DNA of 64,000 bases from an uncultured Hyphomicrobiales bacterium (lineage in GTDB: Bacteria; Pseudomonadota; Alphaproteobacteria; Rhizobiales; Beijerinckiaceae), in assembly GCA_903847605.1 (NCBI GenBank), contig CAINED010000013.1, positions 377,000 through 440,999 on the forward strand. Reading direction: 5' to 3'. The notes below the pieces were generated by a model. The model did no database searches and was not told where the DNA came from. It was given only the letters and a program-made list of their open reading frames with translations. This document shows positions 42,284 through 54,025 of the stretch, piece by piece. A program made the translations under genes and the position numbers. Numbering within the stretch: the first letter of the stretch is position 1; every line of letters starts with the position of its first letter.

Positions 42284-44642
42284 GTTCGACGAGCTGGTCG
42301 AGATTGCGCAGGTTTATGTCGCTTTGCGGATAGGGGATGCTGATATCCGCCGCCTGAAAGCGTTTGAAAATCTCGAAACGTAGATCGCTGCGGGTTGCGC
42401 CGAGCTTGTCGACGTCGTGCACGAAGCAGCGCAGTTCGAAATTCAACGCCGAATCGCCGAAGGCGGTGAACAGGACAATCGGCTCGGGTAGTTCCGCAAT
42501 TTCGGGATGGTCTTTGGCGCAGGCGAGAAGGATGTCGCGCACCTGATTTGGGTCCGAATGATAATCGACGCCGACCTCCACGGAAATGCGGCCGCTGCGA
42601 TCCGTGCGCACCCAGTTTTTCACGACGCCGGAAATAAGATTTGAATTCGGAACGATCACCGTCTGGCGCTCGAATGTCTCGATCTCTGTCGAACGTACGT
42701 TGATGCGTTTCACGATGCCCTGATCGGGACCGACGACGACCCAATCGCCGACCTTGATTGCACGCTCCCAGAGGAGAATGAGTCCTGAAACGAAATTGCT
42801 GACGATGGATTGCAGACCGAAGCCAATGCCGAGCGACAAGGCACCCGCGACGATCGCAAGTTTCTCGAAATTGAAACCAAGATAGGCAAAGGGCAAAATG
42901 ATCGCAGCAATCACGCCGACATAGCCGGCGCTTGTCGTGATCGAATTCTGCAAGCCTGCGTCGAGCGCCGTGCTCGGAAGGTAATTCGCTTCGAGCCAGC
43001 GCTGAAAGGCGCGTGTCGCGAGAAAGCCCGCGAGAAAGAGGATAAAGGCGATGACGACGCCGGCGAGCGAAAAATTGATCGCGCCGAAACTGAAACCGTA
43101 AAACGCCGCCTGTAGCGTATCGAGCACGCTGTAGGATTCGACGCCCCAGGGCGCGAGGATCAGCAATATCCCTGCGAAATAGATGAGCAGCGTTGCAATG
43201 CCGGACAGCAGGATCGAGACCTGCCTGAGCGCGCTCGAAGGCACGCCGATCGCCGTCGATGCCGCATTCGCAAAAGCGGATTCTGGCCGCATCATTTTCG
43301 CGATGATCTCATGCGCTAGCGTGCGGAGGATAAAGCCGGCAACCAAAAGAAATGTCACCCACATGATCTGATTGATCATGAAGTTGGCGAAATTGACGTA
43401 GCCGAAAGCGTTTGCGAGGAAGACCGTCGCGATGGCCATCCAGACGAGAACGCGCCAGATTGCATACCAGTCGCGCTTGTTATCGACGCGCGGCCCCAGT
43501 TCCGCATCGAGTTGCTTGCCGATCCTCGCTGCGCCGAAGAGCGAATAGGCCAGAAGGCCTGCAGCTACAGAGGTCAGGAGGGCCCGCCATGCAACGGAAA
43601 CTTCCAGCGGCGCGGTGATGACGCCGTTGAAGGCTTCGACGAGATTGAGCGCGGCAACGACAATGGAAAAATTGACAGCGAGCGTATTGAGCTTGCGCGC
43701 CACGGCATCCTGCATGGAAAGAAGCCGCCATTGCGAATGACCGGGCGCAAGCACGCCGCGTGCGAGCCCAACGCTGACCGACACGATTCGAACCGCTTCC
43801 ACGAAAGGCGTGAGCAGGGGTTCCACGAAGGGCGTGACGAGGTCGAACGCCCTGAGCAATTGAACGAAGGCCAATGCCGCAGCTATGGGAAGAATTGCGA
43901 TGACCAGCGCCGTCCAAATCGCCGTCAGCGTCCTGTCGAGCATGTCGAACTCGCCCTCGCGCGAGCGGCGCGAGAGGACGCGGCGCGAAAGCTTGCGCAG
44001 GAGAATATAAGCCGCCGCGAGCACGATGATCGCTGCCAGAAAGCGCAGCAGGCGCGCGCCCGTCAGCCTTTGCTGGATGCGATTGGCCCAGTCCGAAACG
44101 ACGAAAGTGGAGGACTGCCAGACGCGCGGCTGGGCGCGGATCGCCTCGTACCAGAGCGCAGGATTGAGTGCGCTCGAGCCGACCTTGAATATTTCACCCA
44201 GCAGGAGATCGCGGCGTGCATTGGTGATTTCGCCCGATACCTGCGCGATGCGAACGGCGATCACGCGCGCGCGGCGCACTGGGGCATCGAGATCGTCGAC
44301 AGTTTTCTGCAAATCTGCGCGCGCCTTGGCGGCGTCCGGCGTTTCGCCGGCTGCAGGTTTGGGTCCAACCTGTTCGAGTTGTTGTCGCGCCGCATCAAGC
44401 TGCGGCTGAAGTTCGTTCAATATGTCCTGATTCGCCGAGGAAAGCGGGTCAAGCTGCCCGCGCAACCGCAAAAGCGCGGCATCGTCGTGTTCGTCTTCGC
44501 GAACGGTGCGCGACAGTTCTTCGAGCTTCGTTGTGATCGAATTGATGCGCTGCTGGATATCCGGCGTAGCCTGCTGGGCAAGCAAGTGAACGCCGGGGCT
44601 CAATAATACCATGAGCAATAGCAGCCGAAGGACAATCTTCAA
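42186..44642 (-). CDS. MscS-family mechanosensitive ion channel with DUF3772 N-terminus
   Basis: An 818-residue inner-membrane protein starting at TTG after GGAG. A signal peptide (MKIVLRLLLLMVLLSPGVHLL) and a periplasmic coiled coil (about residues 25-180, DUF3772-like) precede about eleven transmembrane helices. The pore helix and beta domain follow: GALSLGIGFGLQSIVSNFVSG (TM3 pore) and GDWVVVGPDQGIVKRI, then VPNSNLISGVVKNW. It releases osmolytes on hypo-osmotic shock. The C-terminal tail overlaps the convergent amidotransferase gene. Confidence 0.93.
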   Translation of the reverse strand: MKIVLRLLLLMVLLSPGVHLLAQQATPDIQQRINSITTKLEELSRTVREDEHDDAALLRLRGQLDPLSSANQDILNELQPQLDAARQQLEQVGPKPAAGETPDAAKARADLQKTVDDLDAPVRRARVIAVRIAQVSGEITNARRDLLLGEIFKVGSSALNPALWYEAIRAQPRVWQSSTFVVSDWANRIQQRLTGARLLRFLAAIIVLAAAYILLRKLSRRVLSRRSREGEFDMLDRTLTAIWTALVIAILPIAAALAFVQLLRAFDLVTPFVEPLLTPFVEAVRIVSVSVGLARGVLAPGHSQWRLLSMQDAVARKLNTLAVNFSIVVAALNLVEAFNGVITAPLEVSVAWRALLTSVAAGLLAYSLFGAARIGKQLDAELGPRVDNKRDWYAIWRVLVWMAIATVFLANAFGYVNFANFMINQIMWVTFLLVAGFILRTLAHEIIAKMMRPESAFANAASTAIGVPSSALRQVSILLSGIATLLIYFAGILLILAPWGVESYSVLDTLQAAFYGFSFGAINFSLAGVVIAFILFLAGFLATRAFQRWLEANYLPSTALDAGLQNSITTSAGYVGVIAAIILPFAYLGFNFEKLAIVAGALSLGIGFGLQSIVSNFVSGLILLWERAIKVGDWVVVGPDQGIVKRINVRSTEIETFERQTVIVPNSNLISGVVKNWVRTDRSGRISVEVGVDYHSDPNQVRDILLACAKDHPEIAELPEPIVLFTAFGDSALNFELRCFVHDVDKLGATRSDLRFEIFKRFQAADISIPYPQSDINLRNLDQLVELIAQRLGGGTGISPSAASGPTSVPGIPPSSGR

Positions 44643-44656
44643 ATCAGGCTCCGTTG

Positions 44657-45736
44657 CTAACTTTCTTTGGGATCATCGTAGCGATGAACACGGCCACGCC
44701 AGTCCATTATTTCGTGCTCCTGCGCTTCGAACGAGGTGCGCACGTAGTCCGATCCTGCCGGAGACTTGCCCTGGCCGCCAGGAATATCCAGCACATATTC
44801 GGGCATGGCGAGGCCCGACAATCGTCCGCGCAGTTGGCGCATGATTTCGCGGCCCTCTTCGAGAGTCGTACGATGATGCGACGTGCCCGGCGCGAGATCG
44901 CCATGATGAAGATAGTATGGCTTGATCCGCGCTTCGACAAAAAGGCGCATCAGCGCTGCGAGCGTATCCGCATCGTCGTTGACGCCGCGTAGCAGAACGG
45001 TTTGCGATACGAGAGGGATTCCCGCGTCGGCAAGGCGCGCGCAGGCTGCGCCTGCTTCGTCGCTCAATTCGCGCGGATGGTTGGCGTGAACGGCGACATA
45101 GACAGTCTTGCGCGAGGATTTCAGCGCGGAGATCATGTCGCTGTCGATGCGGACGGAATCGACGACGGGTACGCGCGTATGGATGCGCACGACTTTCACG
45201 TGGGCGATTGCATCGAGCCGTTGCATGACATCGGCGAGCCTGCGCGGCGACAGCATCATGGGGTCGCCGCCGGTGAGAATGACCTCCCAGATCGCAGGCG
45301 TCGCCGCGATATAGGCGAGAGCGCGTTCCAGCGCCTGCGCCGAAAGCACTTGTTCTTCGCCCGGCCCCACGGTTTCACGCCGGAAGCAGAAGCGGCAATA
45401 CACGGGGCAGACGGACAAAAGCTTCAGCAGCACGCGATCCGGATAGCGGTGCACGACGCCGGGGACAGGCGAATGAACCTCGTCGCCGATCGGGTCCTCG
45501 CGCTCGTGCGGCAAGCGCACGAGTTCGCGCTCGTCCGGCACGAATTGGCGAGCGATAGGATCGGCAGGGTTGGATGGATCGATCAAGCCCGCAATTTGCG
45601 GTGTGATGGCGATGGCGTATTCGCGGGCAACGGCTTGCAGCGACGGCACGCGCGCCACGTCGATCAAGCCGGCCGAGGCAAGGTCGGCAGGCGTTCGCAA
45701 AGTCCTGGGGACGCCGAAGCGTGAATCGTCAGCCAT
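44657..45736 (-). CDS. epmB: EF-P (R)-beta-lysylation enzyme: lysine 2,3-aminomutase EpmB
   Basis: A 359-residue radical-SAM, PLP-dependent mutase. The iron-sulfur cysteines are CPVYCRFC (CxxxCxxC), the SAM GGDPMML motif follows, and PLP-lysine is expected in the later region with KPYYLHHGDLAPGTSHHRT. EpmB converts L-lysine to (R)-beta-lysine for EF-P modification; it lacks the long C-terminus of catabolic KamA. Start at ATG 45736 (MADDSRFG). Its place directly after epmA, with efp divergent, strongly supports EpmB over catabolic aminomutase. Confidence 0.93.
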   Translation of the reverse strand: MADDSRFGVPRTLRTPADLASAGLIDVARVPSLQAVAREYAIAITPQIAGLIDPSNPADPIARQFVPDERELVRLPHEREDPIGDEVHSPVPGVVHRYPDRVLLKLLSVCPVYCRFCFRRETVGPGEEQVLSAQALERALAYIAATPAIWEVILTGGDPMMLSPRRLADVMQRLDAIAHVKVVRIHTRVPVVDSVRIDSDMISALKSSRKTVYVAVHANHPRELSDEAGAACARLADAGIPLVSQTVLLRGVNDDADTLAALMRLFVEARIKPYYLHHGDLAPGTSHHRTTLEEGREIMRQLRGRLSGLAMPEYVLDIPGGQGKSPAGSDYVRTSFEAQEHEIMDWRGRVHRYDDPKES

Positions 45737-45796
45737 ATCGAGACGTGTAACGCATTTCGGCGCAGATTTCCGGGCCAAATCCGGCCCGAGTATGGC

Positions 45797-46858
45797 TCAG
45801 TCTTTTGGCAGCGGCGTCCAGATGACGTGATCTATGTCGGGCGCACCGGCAGCCAGCATGATCAGCCGTTCGGCCCCGAGGGCAATACCGCTCGCGCACG
45901 GCATGTGCGCCAGTGCCGCCAGGAAATCCTCGTCGACAGGATAGGCGTCGCCGTAGATGCGCTGGCGTTCGGTCATTTCGCATTCGAAACGCCGTCTCTG
46001 TTCGGCGGGATCGGTGAGTTCGCCGAAGGCATTCGCCAGTTCCACCCCGCAAGCATAGAGTTCGAAGCGCTCCGCAAACCTTGGATCGGCCGACGGGCGA
46101 GCCAGGGCGGCTTCGGACAGCGGATAGAGATCGAGCACGGTCAGCCGCCCCATACCCAATCTGGGCTCGATCAACTCGCTGATTATTTTGCTGAAAATAT
46201 CGGACCAAGTGTCGTCCGGCGTCACGCGGACCCCTTGACGAGCGGCCTGCGCGGCCAATGCGTCGCGCGCGCCGTCACCGCTCGGTCCGAGAGTCGTCAA
46301 CAGATCGATCTTGGCGTGGCGATCAAAGGCTTCCGCAACCGAAATGATTTCGGGCGGCGCGAAGGGATCGCATTCACGGCCTTTCCAGCAAAAGGAAGCA
46401 GCGCCTGCGGCGCAGGCAGCAGTTCTTGCAAGGGCCACGCAATCTTCGATCAGGCGGTGGTATGGCTCGCCCGCCCGATACCATTCCAGCATCGTAAATT
46501 CCGGGGCGTGCAGGGGGCCGCGCTCGCCGTTGCGGAAGACGCGGGCTAAGGAGAAAATCCGCTCCTCCCCGGCCGCCAGCAGCTTCTTGCAGGCGAATTC
46601 CGGCGAGGAATGGAGAAACAGCTGCTGCGATCTGCCGTCAGCACCACGAAACTCCGTCCGGAATGCGCCGATATGGGCCTCATTGCCCGGCGAGTCCTGC
46701 AGGATTGCCGTCTCGACCTCGATGAAATCTTGCGCCGCAAACCATTCCCGCCATGCGGCGATTATGCGGGCGCGCGCCATCAGAAAGGGGCGGCGGTCGG
46801 CATGGACATGACGCGCCCAGAAGGGCGAAGGCGCGGGATTCGATGCAGATTCGGCCAT
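45797..46858 (-). CDS. epmA: EF-P--(R)-beta-lysine ligase EpmA
   Basis: A 353-residue class II lysyl-tRNA-synthetase paralogue without the anticodon-binding domain. Motif 2 is in FRNGERGPLHAPEFTMLEWYRAGE and motif 3 in GIALGAERLIMLAAG. It charges beta-lysine directly onto Lys34 of EF-P. ATG 46858 is chosen because the upstream frame is unlike protein and falls in the efp promoter region. It lies 60 bp upstream of epmB on the same strand and is divergent from efp. Confidence 0.95.
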   Translation of the reverse strand: MAESASNPAPSPFWARHVHADRRPFLMARARIIAAWREWFAAQDFIEVETAILQDSPGNEAHIGAFRTEFRGADGRSQQLFLHSSPEFACKKLLAAGEERIFSLARVFRNGERGPLHAPEFTMLEWYRAGEPYHRLIEDCVALARTAACAAGAASFCWKGRECDPFAPPEIISVAEAFDRHAKIDLLTTLGPSGDGARDALAAQAARQGVRVTPDDTWSDIFSKIISELIEPRLGMGRLTVLDLYPLSEAALARPSADPRFAERFELYACGVELANAFGELTDPAEQRRRFECEMTERQRIYGDAYPVDEDFLAALAHMPCASGIALGAERLIMLAAGAPDIDHVIWTPLPKD

Positions 46859-47023
46859 TACGGCGGCACTTTCGGTGGGCTTGGGGTAGCGCGGCACGCA
46901 ATTATGAGTATTGTGCGCCCGATTCCGCCGCAGCTTGAGCCGCGTTCTTAGGCGCGGCGGAAACCCCATTCAAGCGCAGCCGCGAACCTATCCGGGCAGG
47001 CTCGGCAGACAAGGAATAATGAC

Positions 47024-47593
47024 GTGAGAGTGATCGCCAGCTCCATCCGCAAGGGCAATATCATCGAGCGCGACGACGGCCAGCTTTACGTCGTGCTGTC
47101 GGCGGAAAGCTTCCATCCCGGCAAGGGCACGCCCACGACGCAGATCGACATGCGCCGGCTCTCGGATGGGGTGAAAACGACCGATCGCTACAAGACGACG
47201 GAGCAGGTCGAGCGCGCCCATGTGGAAGATCGCGAGCACGACTTCCTCTATCAGGATGGCGAGGGCTATCACTTCATGAACAACGAGAGCTACGAGCAAC
47301 TGACGTTGCAGGGCGATCTCGTCGGCGATCAGGGCAAATACCTTCAGGAGGGCATGAAGGTGCTGCTCAGCATTTTCAACGAGACAGCTGTCGGCATTCA
47401 GCTGCCGCAGCGCGTCACCTTCGAGATCGCCGAGACCGAGCCGGCGATGAAGGGCCAGACAGCGTCCTCGTCCTACAAGCCGGCCACGCTCTCCAATGGC
47501 GCCCGCGTGATGGTGCCGCCGCATATCCAGGCCGGTACGCGCGTCGTCATCAACACCGAAGACGGCTCATACGTTGAGCGCGCCAAGGACTGA
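47024..47593 (+). CDS. efp: Translation elongation factor P
   Basis: A 189-residue, three-domain beta-barrel protein starting at GTG after AAGGAATAAT. It relieves ribosome stalling at polyproline stretches. The modified lysine is visible as Lys34 in [11 protein letters not shown], and [20 protein letters not shown] and the C-terminal [15 protein letters not shown] complete the family pattern. Length equals the usual 185-190. The two modification enzymes epmA and epmB are encoded divergently next door, so the factor is beta-lysylated, not rhamnosylated. Confidence 0.97.
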   Translation: MRVIASSIRKGNIIERDDGQLYVVLSAESFHPGKGTPTTQIDMRRLSDGVKTTDRYKTTEQVERAHVEDREHDFLYQDGEGYHFMNNESYEQLTLQGDLVGDQGKYLQEGMKVLLSIFNETAVGIQLPQRVTFEIAETEPAMKGQTASSSYKPATLSNGARVMVPPHIQAGTRVVINTEDGSYVERAKD

Positions 47594-47617
47594 TTGCGCG
47601 GCGCAAGTTCAGGCGCC

Positions 47618-50329
<2,712 letters not shown>

Positions 50330-50335
50330 GCGTTC

Positions 50336-50347
50336 ATATCCGGATAT
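50336..50347. promoter_or_regulatory. 12-bp perfect palindrome between the kinase and regulator genes
   Basis: ATATCCGGATAT is a perfect palindrome 7 bp before the kinase start in the 109-bp divergent region. It may be an operator or chance. Confidence 0.3.
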
Positions 50348-50438
50348 CCCGGTTAAACAATTGAGCCTAAATCCTTAATCATTTCATTAAGCCTGTCTTT
50401 CAAGGCTCCGTTAGCTTCCCGTTGGTAATTTGTCACTC

Positions 50439-50906
50439 ATGACGACGACTGCGAGCCTTCGCGTGACTGATGCCGGCGTAACGGGCTACACCTATGTGCT
50501 CGACGAACCGCTGCGGCTGCTTGTTGTCGACGACGATCCCATTCAGCGCGAATTCGCCTCCGTTTATCTAGCGACGCCGGCTGCGGAAATCGTCACCGTG
50601 CCGTCCGCGGAACATGCGCTGATACGTCTCGGCAACGAACATTTCGATCTTGTCATGATCGACTTCGAAATGCCGGGCATGAACGGGATCGAACTGATCC
50701 ACAAAATCAGATCGAGCGAGTCGATCAAGGACTTGCCCGTGATCATGGTAACCAGCCATGAGGATGTCGAAACGATCGACGCCGCCTATCTGGCGGGTGC
50801 GACATCCTTTGTGACCAAGCCCGTGAACTGGCGGCTTCTGAGCTATCAGATCAAATATGTTCTGCGCGCCCATGCGCTCCAGAGGAGGCAGACGGGCCAT
50901 GTCTAG
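50439..50906 (+). CDS. Single-domain response regulator receiver
   Basis: A 155-residue stand-alone REC protein: LLVVDDDPIQREF (acidic pocket), phospho-Asp in VMIDFEMPGMNG, switch Thr/Ser in VTSHED, and Lys in SFVTKPVNW. No output domain follows. The divergent hybrid kinase is the likely phosphodonor. ATG 50439 is preferred over an upstream in-frame TTG. Its last 8 bases overlap the start of the TadG-like gene, so the two are probably translated together. Confidence 0.94.
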   Translation: MTTTASLRVTDAGVTGYTYVLDEPLRLLVVDDDPIQREFASVYLATPAAEIVTVPSAEHALIRLGNEHFDLVMIDFEMPGMNGIELIHKIRSSESIKDLPVIMVTSHEDVETIDAAYLAGATSFVTKPVNWRLLSYQIKYVLRAHALQRRQTGHV

Positions 50907-52167
50907 CCTGGGCACAATCCATTCGGCGTTCCGCCGCTTTGCCCTGGATGCGGCGGGGAATATGGCGCTGACGGCTGCCTTGACCTTGCCGGTGCTCGGC
51001 GGCGCGGGTCTGGTCGCCATGGAAGTCTCTCACATGTTGTCCCGCAAGACGCAGATGCAGGAGATCGCCGATGGAGCGGCGATTCACGCTGCGCGTGAGT
51101 TGCGGCTCGGCAACGCCACGGCGGAAGTCATTGTCGCCGTTGCGCGCAATCACGTCGAAGGCGCGGCGGCCGGGCGGGGGCTAAGCCTGACGTTCGAAGG
51201 CATCGTAAGCGCGGACAAGAAATCGATCACGGTCAATCTGACATCCGATGAATCGCTTGGGCTCGCCTCTTCGCTCGGACTGGTCGCTCCTGCCGTCACG
51301 GTTTCGTCAGGCGCGAAAGTCATGGGCGGCGCGCCTGTCTGCAGCGTGATCCTGAACGCCTCGGACAAGAGTTCTCTCTATCTCGAAAAGAGCGCCCGTC
51401 TCGAAGCGCCGCAATGTTCGGTTTACAGCAACAGCAAGCACACGGCGGCGATAGGCTCCAAGGAGTCAGCAACCGTGAAAGCGGCTTTCATCTGCTCCGC
51501 AGGCGGATACGAGGGCGCATCCGCGAGCTATCAGCCAGTGCCTGAAACGGATTGCCCAGCCTTTCCTGATCCACTGGCCTCGCGTCCTGCGCCATCCGTC
51601 GGGGCATGCGATCCAGCCAAGCAGAATCTGAACGTCACAGGGACCGGAGTTTATCTCACGCCGGGCACTTATTGCGGCGGGCTCACAATTTCCGCGAATA
51701 CCGACGTCACCTTGCAGCCGGGTGTCTATGTCATCAAGGATGGACCGCTGGTGCTGGAAAAGAACGTCAAATTCCAGGGTACGGGCGTCGGGCTTTATTT
51801 CACGGGATCCCTCGCCGGAATGAACCTGAAGAAGGAAACCAGCATTTCCCTGACGGCGCCGAAGAGCGGACCGATGGCAGGGCTACTCATCTATCAGGAC
51901 CGTTCCACTCCCAAAGACAATGAGGTCTTCGAAATTTCGAGCGATGACGCCGGCACATTGCTCGGCACGATCTATCTGCCGCGCGGCCATCTTTACCTCG
52001 GCGGCGACAAGCCTGTGGCGCAGAAGTCGGCCTATACGATTGTCGTCGCCAACAAGGTTCGGGCCTCGGCCGGCCCGACGCTGGTGCTGAACTCCGACTA
52101 TGCCGCATCGGATGTGCCCGTTCCCAACGGACTTGGGCCGCTTTCCGGCAACGTCCGTCTGCAATAG
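50899..52167 (+). CDS. TadG-like exported/pilus-associated protein
   Basis: A 422-residue protein beginning at ATG 50899, inside the end of the preceding gene. ALDAAGNMALTAALTLPVLGGAGLVAME is the conserved N-terminal TadE/TadG-like transmembrane segment (A-G-N-x-A), followed by YISRKTQ-like MLSRKTQMQEIADGAAIHAA. The rest is a repetitive beta-rich extracellular region (AGLLIYQDRSTPKDN, LGTIYLPRGHLYLGG) with several cysteines. No tad locus is present; the role at the cell surface is inferred. Coupling to a receiver gene suggests regulated surface display. Confidence 0.82.
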   Translation: MSSLGTIHSAFRRFALDAAGNMALTAALTLPVLGGAGLVAMEVSHMLSRKTQMQEIADGAAIHAARELRLGNATAEVIVAVARNHVEGAAAGRGLSLTFEGIVSADKKSITVNLTSDESLGLASSLGLVAPAVTVSSGAKVMGGAPVCSVILNASDKSSLYLEKSARLEAPQCSVYSNSKHTAAIGSKESATVKAAFICSAGGYEGASASYQPVPETDCPAFPDPLASRPAPSVGACDPAKQNLNVTGTGVYLTPGTYCGGLTISANTDVTLQPGVYVIKDGPLVLEKNVKFQGTGVGLYFTGSLAGMNLKKETSISLTAPKSGPMAGLLIYQDRSTPKDNEVFEISSDDAGTLLGTIYLPRGHLYLGGDKPVAQKSAYTIVVANKVRASAGPTLVLNSDYAASDVPVPNGLGPLSGNVRLQ

Positions 52168-52216
52168 GGCGCGCGGAGCCGCGAAAGTTCGGCAGCAATT
52201 CTCTACGATTGGCTAC

Positions 52217-52993
52217 TCAGGCCGAAGCGGGCCGCGTACGCCTTTGTGCCAGCATCCGCGTGATCTCTTCGGCGGGTACGGCCGGCGAAAACAGATAACC
52301 TTGCAGATAGTGGCATCCGGCCGCACGAAGGAAGCGCTGCTGTTCGTCCGTCTCGACGCCTTCCGCCGTGATCTTCAGGCCGATGGCGCGGGCGAGCGCG
52401 ACAATCGCATGGATGATCGAGGCCGAGCGCACGGTGTCGAAATGTTTTACGAAGCTCGCATCGATCTTGAGCTTGTCGAGGGGCAGTTCGAGCAAGGCCG
52501 AGAGCGAGGAATAGCCCGTGCCGAAGTCGTCGAGCGCAACCTTCACGCCGAGCTTTCGGAGCTCCGCGAGAACGTCGCGCATGTGGGCGGGATCTTCGAA
52601 ATAGGATGTCTCGAGGATTTCGAGTTCGAGCCGTTCGAGGCTCATTTTCTCTTCTGCCGCGATAGCGGCGATGCGGCCGGCGAGATCGGGCATATGAAAC
52701 TGGATCGGGGAAATGTTGACGCCGATCATGAGCCCGGGCCAGGCCGCCGCATCGCGACAGGCGCAACGAAGCATGGTTTCTCCGAGCAGATGGATCAGTT
52801 CGCGATTGTCCTGCACGGGCGGCAGAAAATCCGCTGGCGCGACGATCTCGCCGTTGGGTCGCTTCCAGCGCGCGAGACATTCCACACCGTGAATTTCGCC
52901 GGATTTTGCCGAAACCTGCGGCTGATAGAAAGCGACGATCTCGCCCCGCGCAATGGCGAGACGAAGCGCGCTCTCGTTATTTTCGAAGTTCAC
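52217..52993 (-). CDS. EAL-domain cyclic-di-GMP phosphodiesterase
   Basis: A single EAL domain of about 258 residues from GTG 52993. Catalytic and metal motifs are complete: GVECLARW (the EAL/ExLxR), NISPIQF, LEILETSYFED, DDFGTGYSSLSALLELPLDKLKID, EGVET and QGYLFSPA. It should hydrolyse c-di-GMP to pGpG. No sensor domain precedes it in this frame; longer in-frame starts overlap the divergent hydrolase gene. It lies 6.8 kb from the cellulose genes, which are usually c-di-GMP controlled. Start uncertain (GTG 53038 possible). Confidence 0.88.
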   Translation of the reverse strand: MNFENNESALRLAIARGEIVAFYQPQVSAKSGEIHGVECLARWKRPNGEIVAPADFLPPVQDNRELIHLLGETMLRCACRDAAAWPGLMIGVNISPIQFHMPDLAGRIAAIAAEEKMSLERLELEILETSYFEDPAHMRDVLAELRKLGVKVALDDFGTGYSSLSALLELPLDKLKIDASFVKHFDTVRSASIIHAIVALARAIGLKITAEGVETDEQQRFLRAAGCHYLQGYLFSPAVPAEEITRMLAQRRTRPASA

Positions 52994-53140
52994 GATGGGC
53001 CTACCGCTTTTCGGGCAGGGGACCCTAACCTTCCGCACGTTAAGATTTTCCGAAAATTGTTCCCGATAGTGGAACCGGCGTTGTGCCGGTGATAGAGAAC
53101 CGGCGATCACGCCAAGAATGCAAGCCGGGTGTTTAAGTTT

Positions 53141-54019
53141 ATGGAAGCCATTGAAATATCTTGCCAAGACGGCGCGCCCCTCGTCCTGCATCGGCTCGCG
53201 CGACCGGGCCGTCCGCGCCTGCTTCTGAGCCATGGAAACGGCTTCGCCATCGGCGGTTATCGCAAGTTCTGGGAGCTGCTCGCCGCCGACTTCGAACTTT
53301 GCCTGTTCGATTTGCGCAACCACGGATGCAATGCCCGCACTCCCATCGCACAGCATTCCATCGCCGCCATGGCGGCGGACCATGTTTCAATCCGGGCGCA
53401 GATTGCCGGGACATGCGGAGAGCGCACGACGCTCGGACTTTTCCATTCGGTGTCGTCCATTGCAGCCATCATGGCGGCGCGCGATCATGGCCTGACATGG
53501 GACGGATTGATCCTCTTCGATCCGCCGCTGATTGCGCCACCGGGAAATCCGCTGCGGGACATGAATCAAAAGCTGGACGAGACGCTGGCGAAGTTCGCTC
53601 TTTCGCGCCCTCAGCGCTTCGATTCCGTCGAGGAACTATCAGGTCAGTTCCGGCAGCGTCTCGGGCGCACGTGGGTCGAAGGCGCGGCCGAGGATATGGC
53701 ACAGGCGACGACACGCCCCGCGCAGGACGGCGGCTACGAATTGAGCTGCCCCGGCGAGTACGAAGCGAAGATCTACGCGGAGAATGCCGCCTTCGATTCA
53801 TTCGACGCGATGGCCTCGCTGAAACAGCCGACATTTCTGATCTGCGCCGATCCCGATGCGCCGCGCGCGCTGTCACCGGCGTTTTCGGGTCCGCAAGCGG
53901 CTGTGAAATTTGGCCTTTCGCATGTCAGCGTGCCGGAGACCGGGCATCTCCTGCAGATCGAGAAACCGCATATTGTGGCGGAGCATGTTCGCGCGTTCGT
54001 CGCGCCGTTCGTCGCCTGA
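53141..54019 (+). CDS. Alpha/beta hydrolase with non-canonical nucleophile elbow
   Basis: A 292-residue hydrolase-fold protein starting at ATG 53141 (a GTG lies 12 bases upstream). LLSHGNGFAIGGYRKF carries the oxyanion motif, CLFDLRNHG the strand after, and PETGHLLQIEKP the catalytic His region. The nucleophile segment reads GLFHSVSSIAA, so the first small residue after the canonical Gly is absent (HSVSS, not GHSxG); activity may still be present. Substrate unknown. It is divergent from the EAL gene and convergent with a GST. Confidence 0.82.
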   Translation: MEAIEISCQDGAPLVLHRLARPGRPRLLLSHGNGFAIGGYRKFWELLAADFELCLFDLRNHGCNARTPIAQHSIAAMAADHVSIRAQIAGTCGERTTLGLFHSVSSIAAIMAARDHGLTWDGLILFDPPLIAPPGNPLRDMNQKLDETLAKFALSRPQRFDSVEELSGQFRQRLGRTWVEGAAEDMAQATTRPAQDGGYELSCPGEYEAKIYAENAAFDSFDAMASLKQPTFLICADPDAPRALSPAFSGPQAAVKFGLSHVSVPETGHLLQIEKPHIVAEHVRAFVAPFVA

Positions 54020-54025
54020 CGCAGA

